A stretch of 64,000 nt of DNA, from assembly GCF_900607235.1 (NCBI RefSeq), contig NZ_LR027848.1:795241-859240 (forward strand), given 5' to 3'. This document shows, piece after piece, positions 54,709 to 63,970 of the stretch (its first letter is position 1; each line of letters starts with the position of its first letter). The notes beneath the pieces were generated by a model that was not told where the DNA came from, did not search any database, and worked only from the letters and a program-made list of their open reading frames with translations. This DNA comes from Olivibacter jilunii (GTDB lineage Bacteria; Bacteroidota; Bacteroidia; Sphingobacteriales; Sphingobacteriaceae). A program made the position numbers and the translations under genes.

Positions 54709-54740
54709 TTTGTAAACGTTTTGTTATTACCGTAATTTTG
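54709..54740 (+). promoter_or_regulatory. Bacteroidota-type promoter for dxs
   Basis: TTTG (54709-54712), a 20-base spacer and TAATTTTG (54733-54740) precede dxs. The start would be about 54745-54747, which supports the ATG at 54802 rather than the upstream ATG at 54757. Confidence 0.55.
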
Positions 54741-54801
54741 TATTTACAGGCAGAGAATGAGGACTGATTGCAGGACAAATTCTTTCAGAACCTATTTTAA
54801 T

Positions 54802-56730
54802 ATGGATTTTGAACCAGGAACGTTGCTAAAAAACATAAATAGCCCCGCCGATTTAAAAAAGCTCAGTGAGTCGGATTTAGAGAATGTTTGTAAAGAGCTA
54901 CGTCAATATATTATTGATGTTGTATCTGTTTATGGCGGACATTTTGCCGCTAGTTTAGGGGTGGTGGAGTTGACGGTGGCGCTGCATTATGTACTCAATA
55001 CGCCCTATGACCAATTGGTTTGGGATGTCGGCCATCAAGCCTATGGACATAAAATCCTTACCGGAAGACGAGATGTGTTTCACACCAATCGCGTATATAA
55101 TGGTATCAGTGGGTTTCCTAAACGTAGTGAAAGTGAATATGATACCTTCGGCGTAGGGCATTCTTCCACTTCTATATCTGCTGCGTTAGGGATGGCGGTA
55201 GCTTCTCATTACAAGGGGGAAAATGATCGTCAGCACGTTGCGGTAATTGGTGACGGCTCTATGACAGCCGGTATGGCATTCGAAGCACTGAATCATGCCG
55301 GCATAGAGAAATCTAACTTGCTCGTCATTTTGAATGATAATTGCATGGCCATCGATCCAAATGTTGGTGCGCTAAAGGAATACTTAACGGATATTACAGT
55401 TTCAAAGCCTTATAACCGCTTTCGCGATGATATTGCTGCAGTTTTAAGTAAGATCTCCCAAATAGGGCCTGATGCGCTTGGTTTAGCCAAAAAGATAGAG
55501 AAGAGCGTTAAAGGGACTTTACTGAAAAATAGTAATCTTTTTGAATCATTAAAATTCAGATACTTCGGTCCGGTTGATGGGCACGATGTAAAACGCTTAG
55601 TTAAAATTATTGATGAACTTAGGGATATACCGGGGCCTAAACTTTTACATTGCATCACGGTAAAGGGAAAAGGTTTTGCCTTGGCGGAAAAAGATCAAAC
55701 TAAATGGCACGCGCCAGGCCTATTCGATAAAATTACAGGCGAAATCAAGAAAACAGTTAGCGACAAGCCTGTAGCACCAAAATATCAAGATGTTTTCGGT
55801 CACACCTTGGTTGAACTGGCCGAGAAAAACGAAAAAATCATGGGCATTACACCGGCAATGCCTTCGGGTTCTTCCATGAATATTATGATGAAGGCTATGC
55901 CCGATAGAGCGTTTGATGTAGGTATTGCCGAACAGCACGCGGTTACTTTTTCCGCCGGTTTGGCAACCCAAGGAATGGTGCCTTTTTGTAACATATATTC
56001 AACATTTATGCAGCGGGCCTATGATCAGGTGATACATGATGTGGCTTTGCAAAATCTAAATGTCGTTTTTTGTCTCGACCGGGCAGGTATTGCGGGTGCC
56101 GATGGTCCTACGCACCACGGTGCGTATGATTTGGCATATATGCGTTGTATACCAAATATGAAGGTAGCTGCGCCTATGAATGAGGAGGAGTTGCGCAATT
56201 TAATGTACACCGCACAAATCGAAGATATGGGGCCTTTTGTGATCCGTTATCCCCGCGGACAAGGTGTCGTGCCTGATTGGAGAAGGCCTTTTAAAGAAAT
56301 AACCATAGGGAAAGGACGAAAAATTTGTGACGGAGAAGATTTGGCGATATTAAGCATCGGGCATATCGGTAATGAGGTGGTAAAAGCTACCGTATCGCTT
56401 AACTCTGATGGGATTTTTCCTGCACATTACGATTTAAGATTTGTAAAGCCCTTGGATGAAGAGCTGCTGCATGAAGTGTTTCGAAAATTCAGTAAAGTAA
56501 TCACAGTAGAAGACGGATGTATACAAGGAGGCATGGGAAGTGCTGTGCTCGAATTTATGGCAGATCATGGTTATCAGTCGAAAGTCGTTCGTTTGGGAAT
56601 CCCCGATGAGTTTATCGAGCATGGCGAACAGAATCAGCTTTGGGCAGAGTGTGGTTATGATGCTCAACATATTATTTTGAACGCAAAGCAACTTTCCGAA
56701 GGTCGGAAAACCAATACCATGGCGGGGTAG
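54802..56730 (+). CDS. dxs: 1-deoxy-D-xylulose-5-phosphate synthase
   Basis: The 642-residue transketolase-like enzyme has [14 protein letters not shown] near the N-terminus, the thiamine diphosphate motif [18 protein letters not shown], the [15 protein letters not shown] segment, and [15 protein letters not shown]. It joins pyruvate and glyceraldehyde 3-phosphate in the first step of the MEP isoprenoid pathway. The ATG at 54802 ([18 protein letters not shown]) fits the family and the promoter position. Confidence 0.97.
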   Translation: MDFEPGTLLKNINSPADLKKLSESDLENVCKELRQYIIDVVSVYGGHFAASLGVVELTVALHYVLNTPYDQLVWDVGHQAYGHKILTGRRDVFHTNRVYNGISGFPKRSESEYDTFGVGHSSTSISAALGMAVASHYKGENDRQHVAVIGDGSMTAGMAFEALNHAGIEKSNLLVILNDNCMAIDPNVGALKEYLTDITVSKPYNRFRDDIAAVLSKISQIGPDALGLAKKIEKSVKGTLLKNSNLFESLKFRYFGPVDGHDVKRLVKIIDELRDIPGPKLLHCITVKGKGFALAEKDQTKWHAPGLFDKITGEIKKTVSDKPVAPKYQDVFGHTLVELAEKNEKIMGITPAMPSGSSMNIMMKAMPDRAFDVGIAEQHAVTFSAGLATQGMVPFCNIYSTFMQRAYDQVIHDVALQNLNVVFCLDRAGIAGADGPTHHGAYDLAYMRCIPNMKVAAPMNEEELRNLMYTAQIEDMGPFVIRYPRGQGVVPDWRRPFKEITIGKGRKICDGEDLAILSIGHIGNEVVKATVSLNSDGIFPAHYDLRFVKPLDEELLHEVFRKFSKVITVEDGCIQGGMGSAVLEFMADHGYQSKVVRLGIPDEFIEHGEQNQLWAECGYDAQHIILNAKQLSEGRKTNTMAG

Positions 56731-56737
56731 GGAATTA

Positions 56738-56779
56738 GTTAGTAGCTTATAGCCTTTAGGCATTAAGTAATGGCCATGG
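56738..56779. repeat. heptamer-phased repeat after dxs
   Basis: Units GTTAGTA, GCTTATA, GCCTTTA, GGCATTA, AGTAATG, GCCATGG in 7-bp phase start about eight bases after the dxs stop. Confidence 0.55.
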
Positions 56780-56817
56780 AACCACGAAAACGTTAATAAT
56801 AAAAACTGAAACTAATA

Positions 56818-56880
56818 AAGGGCTGATGGCCGATTTCTGAGAGCTGACCCGCTCTAAACCGACGCTAACAGCTAAAAACT
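56818..56880. repeat. heptamer array forming the aspS leader
   Basis: Nine units (AGGGCTG, ATGGCCG, ATTTCTG, AGAGCTG, ACCCGCT, CTAAACC, GACGCTA, ACAGCTA, AAAACTA) in 7-bp phase end four bases before the aspS ATG. Confidence 0.6.
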
Positions 56881-56884
56881 ATAT

Positions 56885-58636
56885 ATGTACAGAACACATA
56901 CTTGCGGACAGTTAACATTAGCAGATTTAGGAAAAAAAATTACATTATGCGGATGGGTACAAAAGTCGAGAGATCTGGGAGGCATGACCTTCATCGATAT
57001 GCGCGACCGATATGGCGTTACTCAACTGGCATTTAATGCTGATGACGATGAGGCCCTGCGTGCAAGGGCTCGGGAGTTGGGGAGAGAATATGTAATACAG
57101 GTAAAGGGAACGGTAATTGAGCGTTCCAGCAAAAACTTAAAGATCTCTACGGGAGAAATCGAAATAAAGGTAGCAGACTTGGCTGTACTGAATGCTGCGA
57201 AATTGCCACCATTTTTGATCGAAGATGAAACCGATGGCGGTGATGACCTTCGGATGAAATATCGTTATCTTGATTTACGACGTAATCCGGTACGCAATAA
57301 TTTGGTGCTACGACACCAAATGGCACAGGCTGTTCGCTCTTTTCTTGATCAACAAGGTTTTTTGGAAGTCGAAACACCGGTGCTTATTAAGTCTACCCCT
57401 GAAGGTGCGCGCGATTTCGTGGTGCCAAGCCGGATGAATGAGGGACAATTCTATGCCTTACCGCAGTCGCCACAAACGTTTAAGCAGCTGCTGATGGTGT
57501 CGGGTTTTGATCGCTATTTCCAGATTGTAAAATGTTTTCGAGATGAGGATTTAAGGGCCGACCGACAGCCTGAGTTCACCCAGATCGACTGCGAGATGGC
57601 TTTTGTAGAGCAAGAGGATATCTTGAATTTGTTTGAAGAGCTAATAAGTTACCTCTTTAAAAAAGTTAAAAATGTAGAAATTGGTAAGCTTCCGCGCATG
57701 ACCTATGCGGATGCTATGCGTTTATATGGTTCCGATAAACCCGATACACGCTTTGGGATGCAATTTGTAGAATTGAATCCGGTGTTGCAGGGCGCGGGTT
57801 TTCCGGTTTTTGACAATGCGGAATTAGTCGTTGGTATTAAAGCGGAAGGGTGTGCTTCTTATACCAGAAAACAAATTGATGCGCTCACCGATTTTGTAAA
57901 ACGGCCGCAAATAGGAGCTACGGGATTGGTTTATCTTCGATATAATGAGGATGGATCGTTAAAGTCTTCGGTAGACAAGTTTTTTAGCCAGGAGCAATTA
58001 CAGGCCTGGGCGAAAGCGATGGATGCTAATGTAGGGGATTTAATATTGGTAATGGCAGGAGATGCTGATAAAACGCGGAAACAGCTGAATGAGCTTCGTT
58101 TAGAATTGGGAAACCAGCTGGGACTTCGTGATAAGAATAAGTTTTCCGCCCTATGGGTTGTTGACTTTCCGTTATTGGAATGGGATGATGATACCAAGCG
58201 CTATCATGCGATGCATCATCCTTTTACTTCGCCAAAACCCGAGGATATAGCCTTACTGGATACTGCGCCTGGTGAAGTGCGGGCCAATGCCTATGATATG
58301 GTAATCAATGGAACAGAAGTAGGAGGCGGATCAATTCGTATCTTCGAAAAAGATTTACAGCAACTGATGTTCAAACATCTCGGTTTTACACAGGAAGAGG
58401 CGCAGACGCAATTTGGGTTCTTGATGGATGCATTTACTTATGGCGCACCTCCACATGGGGGCATTGCCTTTGGTTTTGATAGATTAGTTTCCATTTTTGC
58501 AGGCCTTGATTCTATCCGCGATGTTATTGCGTTTCCGAAAAATAATGCAGGAAGAGATGTAATGATCGATTCTCCAAGCAGTATTTCGCAGGAACAGCTT
58601 GATGAATTGAAGATAGAAATAAGCGCTAAGGCTTAG
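56885..58636 (+). CDS. aspS: aspartyl-tRNA synthetase
   Basis: The 583-residue class II synthetase has an N-terminal OB anticodon-binding domain ([24 protein letters not shown]), class II motif 2 ([23 protein letters not shown]), a bacterial-type GAD insertion (about 290-420), and motif 3 ([16 protein letters not shown]). It charges tRNA-Asp. Length matches bacterial AspRS. Confidence 0.97.
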   Translation: MYRTHTCGQLTLADLGKKITLCGWVQKSRDLGGMTFIDMRDRYGVTQLAFNADDDEALRARARELGREYVIQVKGTVIERSSKNLKISTGEIEIKVADLAVLNAAKLPPFLIEDETDGGDDLRMKYRYLDLRRNPVRNNLVLRHQMAQAVRSFLDQQGFLEVETPVLIKSTPEGARDFVVPSRMNEGQFYALPQSPQTFKQLLMVSGFDRYFQIVKCFRDEDLRADRQPEFTQIDCEMAFVEQEDILNLFEELISYLFKKVKNVEIGKLPRMTYADAMRLYGSDKPDTRFGMQFVELNPVLQGAGFPVFDNAELVVGIKAEGCASYTRKQIDALTDFVKRPQIGATGLVYLRYNEDGSLKSSVDKFFSQEQLQAWAKAMDANVGDLILVMAGDADKTRKQLNELRLELGNQLGLRDKNKFSALWVVDFPLLEWDDDTKRYHAMHHPFTSPKPEDIALLDTAPGEVRANAYDMVINGTEVGGGSIRIFEKDLQQLMFKHLGFTQEEAQTQFGFLMDAFTYGAPPHGGIAFGFDRLVSIFAGLDSIRDVIAFPKNNAGRDVMIDSPSSISQEQLDELKIEISAKA

Positions 58637-58686
58637 GGTAAAAGGTATAGGGTACTTACACCGCTAACCCTATACCTAAAGACCTT
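58631..58686. repeat. heptamer array between aspS and ssb stops
   Basis: Units GCTTAGG, GTAAAAG, GTATAGG, GTACTTA, CACCGCT, AACCCTA, TACCTAA, AGACCTT run in 7-bp phase from inside the aspS stop codon to the ssb stop codon. The left half (GTATAGG) is the reverse complement of the right half (AACCCTA, TACCTAA type), so the array can fold into a hairpin and may act as a terminator for both convergent genes. Confidence 0.65.
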
Positions 58687-59128
58687 AAAAAGGTAGATCG
58701 TCATCCTTATTCTCATTGAAATCAACAGTGGTGGAATTTGGGTCACTGCTGTGGTCTGTATTGCTTGTTTTTTCGCCATTGCCGGGCGATTCAAAATCGC
58801 TTTTCCTTCCCAACATGGTGAAATTTTCTGCAACAATTTCGGTCGTATAACGTTTTACTCCTTCGCGATCCTCGTACGATCGGGTTCGCAATTTTCCTTC
58901 TATATAGACCAATTTCCCCTTTTGTAAATATTTAGCTGCAACATCTGCAAGACCCCTCCACATTACAATATTATGCCACTCGGTTTGTTCGACTTTTCTT
59001 CCATCTTTATTAAAGGTTTCCGATGTTGCCAAGGGAAAACTCGCAACAGATACATTGCCTTCTAAATGGCGAACCTCGGGATCCTTGCCTAAGTGTCCAA
59101 CCAGAATAACTTTGTTAATTCCTGACAT
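58685..59128 (-). CDS. ssb: single-stranded DNA-binding protein
   Basis: The 147-residue protein has an N-terminal OB fold (NKVILVGHLGKDPEVRHLEGN, KGKLVYIEGKLRTRSYEDREG), a flexible Asn/Ser-rich linker, and the acidic tip DDDLPF that recruits partner proteins. It lies 12 bp after mutY on the same strand, so the two repair genes are probably co-transcribed. Confidence 0.96.
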   Translation of the reverse strand: MSGINKVILVGHLGKDPEVRHLEGNVSVASFPLATSETFNKDGRKVEQTEWHNIVMWRGLADVAAKYLQKGKLVYIEGKLRTRSYEDREGVKRYTTEIVAENFTMLGRKSDFESPGNGEKTSNTDHSSDPNSTTVDFNENKDDDLPF

Positions 59129-59140
59129 AGCTTATAAGTG

Positions 59141-60199
59141 TTAGTTGTTGCAAATAATATGGTCTCTTAAAAATGTGAAAATTAATTTAGGTTTAGCTAA
59201 TGTATCTAAATCTTTTATAAAAACATAATTCCAGACCTTTTTTTTCGTCTTCAAGTGATTGAAATTTTTAATCTCTATGAAGGAAGCGTAAATATTCTGA
59301 TGACTAAGCACATGTTTCTTTGGCGTGCTGATTACTTCTAATTCGCAGTCGCTGCCAAACAACTGTCGGAAAATCGAGGTTTCCTTCAATTGTACCAAAT
59401 CTATCGCTATAGGATATTCTATTAATGGAAACTCATACATGTTCTCCCAAATATCTTTTGATCCTCGTTTTTGCATGGCAATCTTATCCTGATCTCTTAC
59501 TATGAAATAGTAAAAGTATCTGTCTCGTGATGCTTTTCCTTTTATTTTAACAGGTAAGAAATTTACTTTGTTTTCACGCAAGGCATAACAACCGATGCTA
59601 ATAGGGCAAACAGCACAGTTAGGCGACTGGGGTTTGCATTGGAGCGCCCCGAATTCCATGATCGCTTGGTTATAAACAGAAGCGTTGGCCTTGTCGAGCA
59701 TCTCTTCTGCGATTTTGCTGAACAGCTTTTTCCCTTTTCCTGTATTAATCGCTTCACTTATACCAAAGTATCTTGCCAATACACGGAATACATTTCCGTC
59801 TAAAACAGCCTTTGGTTCATTAGAAGAAAAGGAAGCAATTGCGGCGGCAGTATATTCGCCAATGCCAGGTAATTTTATTAGGGAGTTATATTCTTTTGGA
59901 AAAATGCCGTCATATTGTTGCATGATTGTTTGAGCGGCTTTATGCATATTTCTTGCTCTAGAGTAATATCCTAGGCCTTGCCACAATCGCAGGATCTCAC
60001 CTTCAGCTGCTTCAGCAAAGTCGCGAACCGTAGGATAGGCTGCAACAAAGCGGTTAAAGTAAGGAAGCCCTTGTTCCACACGTGTTTGTTGAAGGATGAT
60101 TTCCGAAAGCCAGATAATATAAGGGTCCGTGGTATTACGCCAAGGAAGATCTCGTTTATTTTGATGATACCACTGAATAATCTCTTGTGAAAATAACAT
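59141..60199 (-). CDS. mutY: A/G-specific adenine glycosylase
   Basis: The 352-residue enzyme has the helix-hairpin-helix LPGIGEYTAAAIASF with the following catalytic aspartate in VLDGNVFRV, the catalytic glutamate in LSEIILQQTRVE, the 4Fe-4S cluster loop CKPQSPNCAVCPISIGC (C-X6-C-X2-C-X5-C), and a C-terminal NUDIX-like domain. It removes adenine paired with 8-oxoguanine. A TACCTTTG box ends four bases before the ATG, so the mRNA could be leaderless. Confidence 0.96.
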   Translation of the reverse strand: MLFSQEIIQWYHQNKRDLPWRNTTDPYIIWLSEIILQQTRVEQGLPYFNRFVAAYPTVRDFAEAAEGEILRLWQGLGYYSRARNMHKAAQTIMQQYDGIFPKEYNSLIKLPGIGEYTAAAIASFSSNEPKAVLDGNVFRVLARYFGISEAINTGKGKKLFSKIAEEMLDKANASVYNQAIMEFGALQCKPQSPNCAVCPISIGCYALRENKVNFLPVKIKGKASRDRYFYYFIVRDQDKIAMQKRGSKDIWENMYEFPLIEYPIAIDLVQLKETSIFRQLFGSDCELEVISTPKKHVLSHQNIYASFIEIKNFNHLKTKKKVWNYVFIKDLDTLAKPKLIFTFLRDHIICNN

Positions 60200-60218
60200 G
60201 AGGCAAAGGTAGTAAATA

Positions 60219-60544
60219 GGTTTTAGGCATAAGGTATTAGGTATTAGGCATTAGGTATTAGGCATTAGAATGTCAAAGTTAACGGCTAACCACTAATCAG
60301 CTAACACCTAAAGGCTAACAGCTAGTTTTAAGTATTAAGTTGTAAGTAATAGGTATGACCCAGGTATTAGGCATTAGGGTTTAGGGTATAAGGTAGGAGG
60401 TGTAAGGTATTAGGCATTAGGTTTTAGGGGTTAGAACGTCAAAGCGAACTGCTAACCACTAATCCCTAACAGCTGACACCTAAAGGCTAACAGCTAACCC
60501 CTAAAGGCTAACCGCTACCACCTAACCGCTAATACCTTATAAAT
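60219..60544. repeat. large duplicated inverted heptamer array
   Basis: About 46 units of 7 bp fill most of the mutY-HU gap. Each of two copies (about 60219-60326 and 60363-60540) has a left arm of GGTATTA/GGCATTA units and a right arm of the complementary CTAACNN type (AACACCT, AAAGGCT, AACAGCT), around a shared centre TTAGAAYGTCAAAG followed by GCTAACCACTAATC. Each copy could fold into a long hairpin. Confidence 0.85.
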
Positions 60545-60615
60545 TAGCCGTATAGTTTAATTTTTTACCTTAAAGGCTTCGCTGACAGATATTTTACATA
60601 AAAATTAACGTTTTA

Positions 60616-60647
60616 TTTTTGTAAATCATTTAAAAGCAATACTTTTG
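60616..60647 (+). promoter_or_regulatory. Bacteroidota-type promoter for the HU gene
   Basis: TTTTTG (60616-60621), an 18-base spacer and TACTTTTG (60640-60647) form a good promoter. The leader would be about 55 bases. Confidence 0.65.
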
Positions 60648-60706
60648 CATCCCCAAATCGATTGATCGGGTGGTAGTTAAAGAACAAACAATTAGAAGAA
60701 TATAAC

Positions 60707-60991
60707 ATGACTAAAGCAGAAATTATCGCAGAGATTTCTAACAAGACAGGTTTAGAAAAAGTAGATGTACAGGAAACTGTTGAAGCATTTTTCAAAGTAG
60801 TAAAAGGAGCTATGGTGGGTGGCGAGAATGTTTACGTTAGAGGATTCGGTAGCTTCGTTGTAAAAAAGAGAGCTAAAAAAACTGCTCGTAACATTTCAAA
60901 AAACACAGCTATTATTATTCCGGAACACTTCGTTCCTAGCTTTAAACCAGCAAAAGTTTTTGTTGAGAAAGTAAAAAACGGCAATAAATAA
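60707..60991 (+). CDS. HU family DNA-binding protein
   Basis: The 94-residue protein matches HU/IHF throughout: MTKAEIIAEISNKTGLEKVDV at the N-terminus, the beta-arm lead VYVRGFGSFVVKKRAKKTARN, and PSFKPAKVFVEKV at the end. It bends and compacts DNA. It lies downstream of the largest heptamer array and 28 bp before the TPR gene. Confidence 0.96.
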   Translation: MTKAEIIAEISNKTGLEKVDVQETVEAFFKVVKGAMVGGENVYVRGFGSFVVKKRAKKTARNISKNTAIIIPEHFVPSFKPAKVFVEKVKNGNK

Positions 60992-61019
60992 TCTGCTTTA
61001 TTCGGATATATTAATAATC

Positions 61020-61862
61020 ATGCATAAAACGAAACAAATAATAGTCATTGCGCTTGTAGTAGTACTGATGGGAGTATTGATGGCGCAACCTATTAAGGGT
61101 TTGGTTAAGCGTGATAAAGCCGAACAAGAACAGCAAACAAATACAAGTACGGAGACCGAAGCTATCAATCTAGCTTCGGTCTCCAGTGTTGCAAAGCAAG
61201 GGCTGAACGCCTCTTTGGTAAAAGAGATTACCGATCTCGAAGCGGCTTTGTCGGCCAGTAGTGGAGAAGAGCGCATAAATTTATTAAAGAAATTAGCAGG
61301 TCATTGGGACGATCTTGCAAAACCTGCTCCCTTGGGTTTCTCATACGAGGAAATCGGTAAATTAGAATCTACATACGATAATTGGTTAAAAGCCGGAGAT
61401 GCCTTTACGGCTGCTTATGAAAATTTGCAGGATACACTTGTTGCTCCTGCATTAATAGAACACGCACAGCAGGCTTATCAAAAGGCGCTAGATTTAAATC
61501 CTAAAAGCTTAGACGCTAAAACCGGTTTGGGAACTGCCATTGTAAATAAAGGCGGGGCGCCTATGCAAGGTATTGCAATGTTAATGGAGGTTGTTAAAGA
61601 GGATCCTCAAAACCTAAAAGCAAATATGAGCTTAGGGATGTTCTCTATGCGCTCTCGTCAGTTTGATAAAGCCGTGAATCGATTTAAAACGGTAATTGAA
61701 ATTCAACCAAGTGCTGAAGCCTGGTTTTACCTGGCTACAAGTTATGAAAATATTGGCTTGAAGGCCGAAGCTATCAAAGCTTTTCAACAAAGCAAAGCTA
61801 TAGCGGCGGATCCAAGCTTATCGCAGTTCATAGACCGTAAGGTTGATGAATTGAGCAAGTAA
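61020..61862 (+). CDS. membrane-anchored tetratricopeptide repeat protein
   Basis: The 280-residue protein has an N-terminal hydrophobic helix (about 7-22) without a clear cleavage site, a Thr/Glu-rich spacer, a helical middle, and at least three TPR units in the second half (AYQKALDLNPKSLDAKTGLG, ANMSLGMFSMRSRQFDKAV, WFYLATSYENIGLKAEAI). It follows HU closely and precedes the COX24-type small protein. It probably acts as a periplasmic scaffold; no partner is evident. Confidence 0.85.
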   Translation: MHKTKQIIVIALVVVLMGVLMAQPIKGLVKRDKAEQEQQTNTSTETEAINLASVSSVAKQGLNASLVKEITDLEAALSASSGEERINLLKKLAGHWDDLAKPAPLGFSYEEIGKLESTYDNWLKAGDAFTAAYENLQDTLVAPALIEHAQQAYQKALDLNPKSLDAKTGLGTAIVNKGGAPMQGIAMLMEVVKEDPQNLKANMSLGMFSMRSRQFDKAVNRFKTVIEIQPSAEAWFYLATSYENIGLKAEAIKAFQQSKAIAADPSLSQFIDRKVDELSK

Positions 61863-61899
61863 TTAAAATAATTTATTAAAACATTTAAAAAATTAAGCT

Positions 61900-61989
61900 A
61901 TGCCAAGCGGAAAAAAAAGAAAAAGACATAAAATGGCTACTCATAAACGTAAGAAACGTTTAAGAAAAAACAGACATAAGAAAAAATAA
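61900..61989 (+). CDS. AURKAIP1/COX24-type small basic protein (29 residues)
   Basis: An ATG at 61900 opens 29 codons closed by TAA at 61987-61989. The product is almost all Lys, Arg and His (MPSGKKRKRHKMATHKRKKR, then LRKNRHKKK), matching the AURKAIP1/COX24 (DUF1713) domain. That domain is found in the mitochondrial ribosomal protein mS38 and the mycobacterial small-subunit protein bS22, so a ribosomal role is likely. It is too short for usual gene-length cut-offs. Confidence 0.9.
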   Translation: MPSGKKRKRHKMATHKRKKRLRKNRHKKK

Positions 61990-62015
61990 GCGCATCTAGG
62001 CGTGCCAGTATTCGG

Positions 62016-62070
62016 TAGCCTGCATCTCAAGACCTGAGGTGCAGGCTATTGTGATTGTTGGCTTTTTTTT
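62016..62070 (+). terminator. hairpin after the COX24-type gene
   Basis: A 13-bp stem TAGCCTGCATCTC/GAGGTGCAGGCTA (one G-T pair) with a 7-base loop is followed, 14 bases later, by a run of T residues starting at 62063. Confidence 0.65.
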
Positions 62071-62211
62071 TCATTCGTAGACGGGAATATCGTTTATGTA
62101 ATGTCTGTTTTTTTATTGAACAATCTTATGGTTTAACCGAAAGAATAAGGGTTTACCACCTGGATAGCTATCCATCACGCCCTTTGTATTCTTTCTAAAA
62201 GAAAGTAGCTG

Positions 62212-63765
62212 TTGGTAAAGGAATTAATAGTAGATTCTTCCCCGGAAACGGGGACAACTATTGCTTTACTACAGGATAAACAGCTTGTTGAGTTAAATAA
62301 AGAACAGGTAAATAATAATTATGCTGTTGGCGACATCTATTTGGGCAGAATAAAGAAAATAATGCCCGGGTTGAATGCTGCTTTTGTAGATGTAGGCTAC
62401 TCGAAGGATGCTTTTTTGCATTATTTGGATCTAGGGCCACAGGTACAGTCACTCATTAAGCTTACCAAGCTAGTAAAGAATGGCAGCTATAAAGATAAGC
62501 TGCTCAATAGTTTAAAACTAGAAAAGGATATCAATAAAGCAGGCAAAATTTCTGAGATCCTAAGTCGTAACATGTTGTTGCCGGTACAGATTGCAAAAGA
62601 GCCAATCTCAACCAAAGGGCCGCGTTTAAGTTCCGATTTATCCATCGCAGGAAGGTTTGTCGTTTTGGTACCTTTTTCTGACGCGGTTTCGATTTCGAAA
62701 AAAATTAAAAGTAACACCGAGCGAAACCGACTTAAAAAGATTGTTGAGGGAATCAAACCTCAGAATTTTGGCGTTATTATCCGTACCGTTTCGGAAGGAA
62801 AAGGAGTTGCTGAATTGGAGAAAGACCTCCGGGATTTAATCACCAAGTGGGAATCCTTCACGAAACGTCTTGCTTCTACTGATCCTGCGAAAAAAATATT
62901 GGGTGAAATGGATCGGACATCCACCATTTTGCGCGATATATTAACAGACGAGTTTTCTCATATCTATATCAATGATCCGATTATTTACGAGGAGACGAAG
63001 TCTTACATTCAGGAGATTTCTCCTGATTTGGAAAAGATAGTAAAGCTGTACAAACACAAGGATCCGATCTTTGAACACTTCGGTATAGAGAAACAGATTA
63101 AAGCCGCATTTGGTAAAATTGTTAATCTGCAGGGAGGGGCTTATTTGGTTATCGAACATACGGAAGCACTGCATGTTATTGACGTGAATAGCGGAAACCG
63201 AACGGCCAACAAAGAGAATCAGGAGGACAATGCCCTCTTGGTGAATAAGGAGGCCGCCAAAGAAATAGCCCGTCAGCTTCGTCTACGTGATATGGGAGGA
63301 ATCGTGGTTGTCGATTTTATCGATATGCACAAGCCAACCAACAGGAAGGAGTTGCACGACTATTTAAAGGAATGTATGGGCAACGATCGCGCTAAACATA
63401 CTATTCTCCCGCCAAGTAAATTTGGATTGGTGCAGATTACAAGGCAACGTGTTCGTCCTGAAATGACAGTGGTTACTAATGAGAAATGTCCGGCCTGTGG
63501 AGGTACCGGCGAAATTCGAGCCAGTATCGTATTAATGGATGATATTGAGAGTAATTTAAGTTATGTTTTAAACGAACAAAACGAGAAGAATATTACGCTC
63601 TGCGTTCACCCATATATTGAAGCCTTCATTAAGAAAGGCTTTATGTCCAGACGCTTGAAATGGTTTTTCCGGTACGGTAAATGGATCAAAGTAAAGGCTA
63701 TTTCGTCTTACTTTATGAATGAATTCCACTTCTTAAACGCCAAAGAAGAAGAAATAAAACTATAA
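62212..63765 (+). CDS. rng: ribonuclease E/G family endoribonuclease
   Basis: The 517-residue enzyme starts at TTG (62212). An in-frame TAG lies only two codons upstream and no ATG follows for about 50 codons, while VKELIVDSSPETGTTIALLQ is the expected N-terminus, so TTG is the real start. It has an S1 domain around residues 35-130, the catalytic RNase H-like region with VIDVNSGN and VVVDFIDM, and the zinc-link CPACGGTG. RNase G/E cuts single-stranded RNA in mRNA decay and rRNA maturation. Confidence 0.96.
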   Translation: MVKELIVDSSPETGTTIALLQDKQLVELNKEQVNNNYAVGDIYLGRIKKIMPGLNAAFVDVGYSKDAFLHYLDLGPQVQSLIKLTKLVKNGSYKDKLLNSLKLEKDINKAGKISEILSRNMLLPVQIAKEPISTKGPRLSSDLSIAGRFVVLVPFSDAVSISKKIKSNTERNRLKKIVEGIKPQNFGVIIRTVSEGKGVAELEKDLRDLITKWESFTKRLASTDPAKKILGEMDRTSTILRDILTDEFSHIYINDPIIYEETKSYIQEISPDLEKIVKLYKHKDPIFEHFGIEKQIKAAFGKIVNLQGGAYLVIEHTEALHVIDVNSGNRTANKENQEDNALLVNKEAAKEIARQLRLRDMGGIVVVDFIDMHKPTNRKELHDYLKECMGNDRAKHTILPPSKFGLVQITRQRVRPEMTVVTNEKCPACGGTGEIRASIVLMDDIESNLSYVLNEQNEKNITLCVHPYIEAFIKKGFMSRRLKWFFRYGKWIKVKAISSYFMNEFHFLNAKEEEIKL

Positions 63766-63800
63766 AGAAAAAGCCTTGCTGATTAGCAAGGCTTTTTCTT
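63764..63800 (+). terminator. rho-independent terminator of rng
   Basis: A near-perfect stem AAAGAAAAAGCCTTGCT/AGCAAGGCTTTTTCTTT with a short loop overlaps the end of the rng stop codon and carries a T run. Confidence 0.9.
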
Positions 63801-63808
63801 TATAGTTT

Positions 63809-63968
63809 TCAGCCGTCGGCTATCGGCTTCCAGCTAAATAATAAATATAAAGTTGACGGCTGAATGCTGATAGCCGAAAGCTAATAGCTATCTTTAATCC
63901 CTGCATTCGGTTTAATTGATTATTAACAAAAATAAAGCTGATAGCTAAAGCTGCCAGCTCACAGCTAA
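63809..63968. repeat. heptamer arrays between rng and radA
   Basis: Three 7-bp-phased blocks occur: 63809-63836 (TCAGCCG, TCGGCTA, TCGGCTT, CCAGCTA), 63853-63894 (TTGACGG, CTGAATG, CTGATAG, CCGAAAG, CTAATAG) and 63934-63968 (AAAGCTG, ATAGCTA, AAGCTGC, CAGCTCA, CAGCTAA). The last block ends two bases before the ATG of radA. Confidence 0.65.
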
Positions 63969-63970
63969 AT

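Larger units (their letters stand above)
53993..54801. other. 809-bp divergent gap between scpA and dxs
   Basis: The gap holds the scpA -7 box, copy B of the interspersed element (54047-54536), about 160 bp with no recognisable feature, and the dxs promoter (54709-54740). No credible gene was found in it. Confidence 0.6.
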
